From Gimesia alba (lineage in GTDB: Bacteria; Planctomycetota; Planctomycetia; Planctomycetales; Planctomycetaceae), in NCBI RefSeq assembly GCF_007744675.1, contig NZ_CP036269.1:7137917-7201916 (forward strand): a stretch of 64,000 nucleotides of DNA. The letters run 5' to 3'. A program made the position numbers and the translations under genes. Under the pieces are notes generated by a model. It saw only the letters and a program-made list of their open reading frames with translations, had not been told where the DNA came from and ran no database searches. The first letter of the stretch is position 1; each line of letters opens with the position of its first letter. Of the stretch, positions 61,722 to 64,000 are shown piece by piece.

Positions 61722-62741
61722 ATGAAACCGACAAAAGATTCCGGGCCCTATTTTGTCGGCGTTGATATTGGTGGTACGAATGTCAAAGTTGGCATCGTCA
61801 ATGACGCGGGGCAGACACTGGCTTTCACCAAGACAAAGACAGAAGTCGCCAAAGGCGTTGACGCCGGCTTAAAGAATATTTATCAGGCAATTGACGATGC
61901 CTTATCTGACTGTCATTTTACGATGGACGACATAAAAGCCATCGGAATTGCCACACCGGGTACCATGGACATCCCCGGCGGAAAACTGGTAGACCCTCCC
62001 AATCTTCCTACCTGGAAGGGATTTCCCATCCGCCAGGTGGTCTGTGATCATTATTCGGGAAAAAAGACGATCTATCAGAATGACGCGAATGCAGCCGCTT
62101 ACGGAGAATATTGGGTTGGAGGCGCACGTGAAGCGCATAGTCTGGTACTCTGGACGCTGGGCACGGGCATTGGATGTGGTATTATTATAGATGAGATGAT
62201 TATTGAAGGCCGCCATTCTCACGGGGGTGAATGTGGTCACATCGTCATCCAAATGACAAATGGGCGATTGTGTGATTCAGGGCAGTATGGCACACTCGAA
62301 GCTTATTCGGGTGGTAAATCACTGGTCCGCCACTGCCAGGAGCTTTTGGACGCAGGTCGCCCATCGATATTAAAGGAAATGTTACAGGAAGGGAACAAGC
62401 TGAGTCCTCTCTTAATCGCCCAGGCAGCAGAACGAGGGGACGAGTTATCAAACGAATTGATCATGGAATCTGCCATGTGTCTGGGAGTCGGCACCACGAC
62501 TCTGATGCATACCATTGATCCGGACATAATTTTGTTTGGAGGGGCCGTGACGTTTGGAGGCAAAGACTCTGAACTGGGTCAGCGGTTTATGAATCGAATT
62601 CGTCAGGAAGCAAAAACGCGGGCATTTAAAGTCCCTTATGAGAATACCATTATCGACTTTGCCGAACTTGGCTCGGATGCCGGCTACATCGGCGTCGCCG
62701 GCTGTGCCCGACTGGCGTGCCTCAAAGCCGAGAAAAAATAA
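61722..62741 (+). CDS. ROK-family sugar kinase, probable glucokinase
   Basis: A cytoplasmic kinase that would phosphorylate glucose or a related sugar with ATP. The 339-residue protein starts MKPTKDSGPYFVGVDIGGTN, with the ROK phosphate-1 motif GVDIGGTNVKVGIV. It has the sugar-binding NDANAAAYGEYW and the adenosine region PDIILFGGAVTFGG. GAGGA precedes the ATG. The ROK zinc motif CxCGxxGC is CDSGQYGT here (near residues 184-191), after GGECGHIV. Two of the three cysteines are missing while the upstream His is kept. A regulator role is unlikely as no N-terminal DNA-binding domain is present. Confidence 0.85.
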   Translation: MKPTKDSGPYFVGVDIGGTNVKVGIVNDAGQTLAFTKTKTEVAKGVDAGLKNIYQAIDDALSDCHFTMDDIKAIGIATPGTMDIPGGKLVDPPNLPTWKGFPIRQVVCDHYSGKKTIYQNDANAAAYGEYWVGGAREAHSLVLWTLGTGIGCGIIIDEMIIEGRHSHGGECGHIVIQMTNGRLCDSGQYGTLEAYSGGKSLVRHCQELLDAGRPSILKEMLQEGNKLSPLLIAQAAERGDELSNELIMESAMCLGVGTTTLMHTIDPDIILFGGAVTFGGKDSELGQRFMNRIRQEAKTRAFKVPYENTIIDFAELGSDAGYIGVAGCARLACLKAEKK

Positions 62742-62801
62742 TTATCAGACCAGGCCAGCTTTTGCCCTGGTTTTCTTAAATAACAAAATGAGATCCATTC
62801 A

Positions 62802-64000
62802 ATGGCAACAGAGACCCGTTTGATTAGAAACTTTTCGATCGTCGCACACATCGACCATGGAAAGAGTACTCTCGCCGATCAATTACTGCTCAAAACCGGC
62901 GCCATCACGGAGCGGGAATTTAAAAACCAGATTCTGGACGACTTGCAAATTGAACAGGAACGCGGCATTACCGTCAAAGCACGGACGGTGGTCATCTATC
63001 ATCAGTACAAAGGCGAAACCTATGAGCTGAACCTGATTGATACCCCCGGACACGTTGACTTTCACTACGAAGTTTCTCGCAGTCTGGCAGCCTGTGAAGG
63101 AGCCCTGTTACTCGTCGACGCATTTCAGGGTGTGCAGGCACAGACCGTCGCAAATGCATACGCCAGCATCAATGCCGACCTGTCGATCATCCCGGTCGTC
63201 AATAAAATTGACCTGCCGGTAACCCGCATTGATGAAGTTCTGGAAGAGGTGGAAACGGTGATTGGCCTGGACCCGGAAGACGCTTTAATGGTGAGCGCCA
63301 AAAGCGGAATCGGCATCGAAGAAACTCTGGATGCGATTGTGGAACGGATTCCCCCCCCAGAAGGAAAAGCCGACGCTCCGTTGCAGGCACTGGTCTTTGA
63401 CAGCAAATACGACCACTACCGCGGCGTTGTCACATATGTGCGTGTGATTCAGGGAACCATAGAAAAGGGGCAATCGGTTGTCCTGATGCGCGGCGGCGCC
63501 AAACTGGATATCATCGAAATTGGCCAGTTCACCCCGCATATGAAACCGACCAAATCCCTCGGACCAGGCCAGGTGGGCTACCTGGTCAGCGGCGCGAAAG
63601 AGCTGGATCAGGTTCACGTAGGGGATACGATTGCCAATCCTAAAAACCTGCCCCCCGCGCCCCTGCCCGGTTATCAGACACCACAACAGATGGTGTTCTG
63701 CGGCATGTATCCGATTGAAGCAACCGACTTCGAAAAACTACGGGATGAGTTACAGAAGCTGAGTTTAAACGATGCCAGCTTCAGCTTTGTTCCCGAAACC
63801 AGCGATGCCCTCGGTTTTGGTTTCCGTTGCGGTTTTCTAGGCATGCTGCATATGGAAATTATTCAGCAGCGCCTGGAGCAGGAATTCAATATCGACCTGC
63901 TGCAGACCGCCCCTAACGTAACCTATGAAATCCTGGAACGAAACGGAAACATCCTGCATATTGACAATCCACAGGATGTTCCAGATGCCAGCCGCATTGA
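62802..64000 (+). CDS. lepA: Elongation factor 4 (LepA), 3' end cut off
   Basis: LepA is a translational GTPase that affects initiation and can back-translocate. The 399 visible codons (of about 600) start MATETRLIRNFSIVAHIDHG with the P-loop AHIDHGKST, then [20 protein letters not shown] and NKID. Domain II and the start of the EF-G-like C-terminal half (LGFGFRCGFLGMLHMEIIQQ) follow. The gene runs off the window. Confidence 0.95.
   Translation, partial: MATETRLIRNFSIVAHIDHGKSTLADQLLLKTGAITEREFKNQILDDLQIEQERGITVKARTVVIYHQYKGETYELNLIDTPGHVDFHYEVSRSLAACEGALLLVDAFQGVQAQTVANAYASINADLSIIPVVNKIDLPVTRIDEVLEEVETVIGLDPEDALMVSAKSGIGIEETLDAIVERIPPPEGKADAPLQALVFDSKYDHYRGVVTYVRVIQGTIEKGQSVVLMRGGAKLDIIEIGQFTPHMKPTKSLGPGQVGYLVSGAKELDQVHVGDTIANPKNLPPAPLPGYQTPQQMVFCGMYPIEATDFEKLRDELQKLSLNDASFSFVPETSDALGFGFRCGFLGMLHMEIIQQRLEQEFNIDLLQTAPNVTYEILERNGNILHIDNPQDVPDASRI

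Overview
This window looks like a planctomycete chromosome, most likely from the Gimesia/Planctomyces group. That placement is inference from gene content. The pointers are DUF1549 plus DUF1501 secreted proteins, a Tat leader, secreted sulfatase and GFO/IDH/MocA-DUF1080 proteins, a divergent EF-G and EF-Tu, large insertions and an acidic tail in L17, and a complete Na+-translocating NADH:quinone reductase operon. No insertion sequence, integrase, CRISPR array or rRNA gene was seen.

Positions 1-2374 hold the edge of an unknown membrane-anchored protein, about 0.9 kb with no convincing gene, pyrE and a small zincin-type metalloprotein. From about 2490 to 35510 everything real is on the minus strand. 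Read in transcription order, this block is tRNA-Thr(TGT), tRNA-Tyr, tRNA-Gly, tRNA-Thr(GGT), tuf, rpmG, tRNA-Trp, secE, nusG, rplK, rplA, rplJ, rplL, rpoB, rpoC, rpsL, rpsG, fusA, the S10/spc genes rpsJ to secY, then rpmJ, rpsM, rpsK, rpoA and rplQ. Thirty-eight protein genes and five tRNAs of the transcription and translation machinery are therefore contiguous. Sigma70-like promoters are visible before the tRNA-tuf unit, rpoB, rpsL, rpsJ and rpmJ. Terminators are visible after rpsG and after rplQ. rpmD (L30), rpsN (S14), rpsD (S4), adk, map and infA are missing from their usual places.

Positions 35750-38200 hold an unusual sigma70-family factor with three putative helix-turn-helix segments in its N-terminal half, and a gene-free divergent region. 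Positions 38205-49293 are on the plus strand. They carry a DUF1549/DUF1553 protein, a Tat-exported DUF1501 protein, two proteins sharing an unusual zinc ribbon / membrane segment / STN-like architecture, a BFD-like [2Fe-2S] protein, and an ABC exporter made of ATPase, FtsX permease and HlyD-type adaptor.

Positions 49320-61327 are again on the minus strand. They carry an Hsp20 chaperone, the operon nqrABCDEF-apbE-nqrM (sodium pump, flavinyl transferase and maturation factor), a secreted oxidoreductase/DUF1080 fusion and a secreted sulfatase. The window ends on the plus strand with a ROK-family sugar kinase whose zinc-site cysteines are degenerate, and the first two thirds of lepA.
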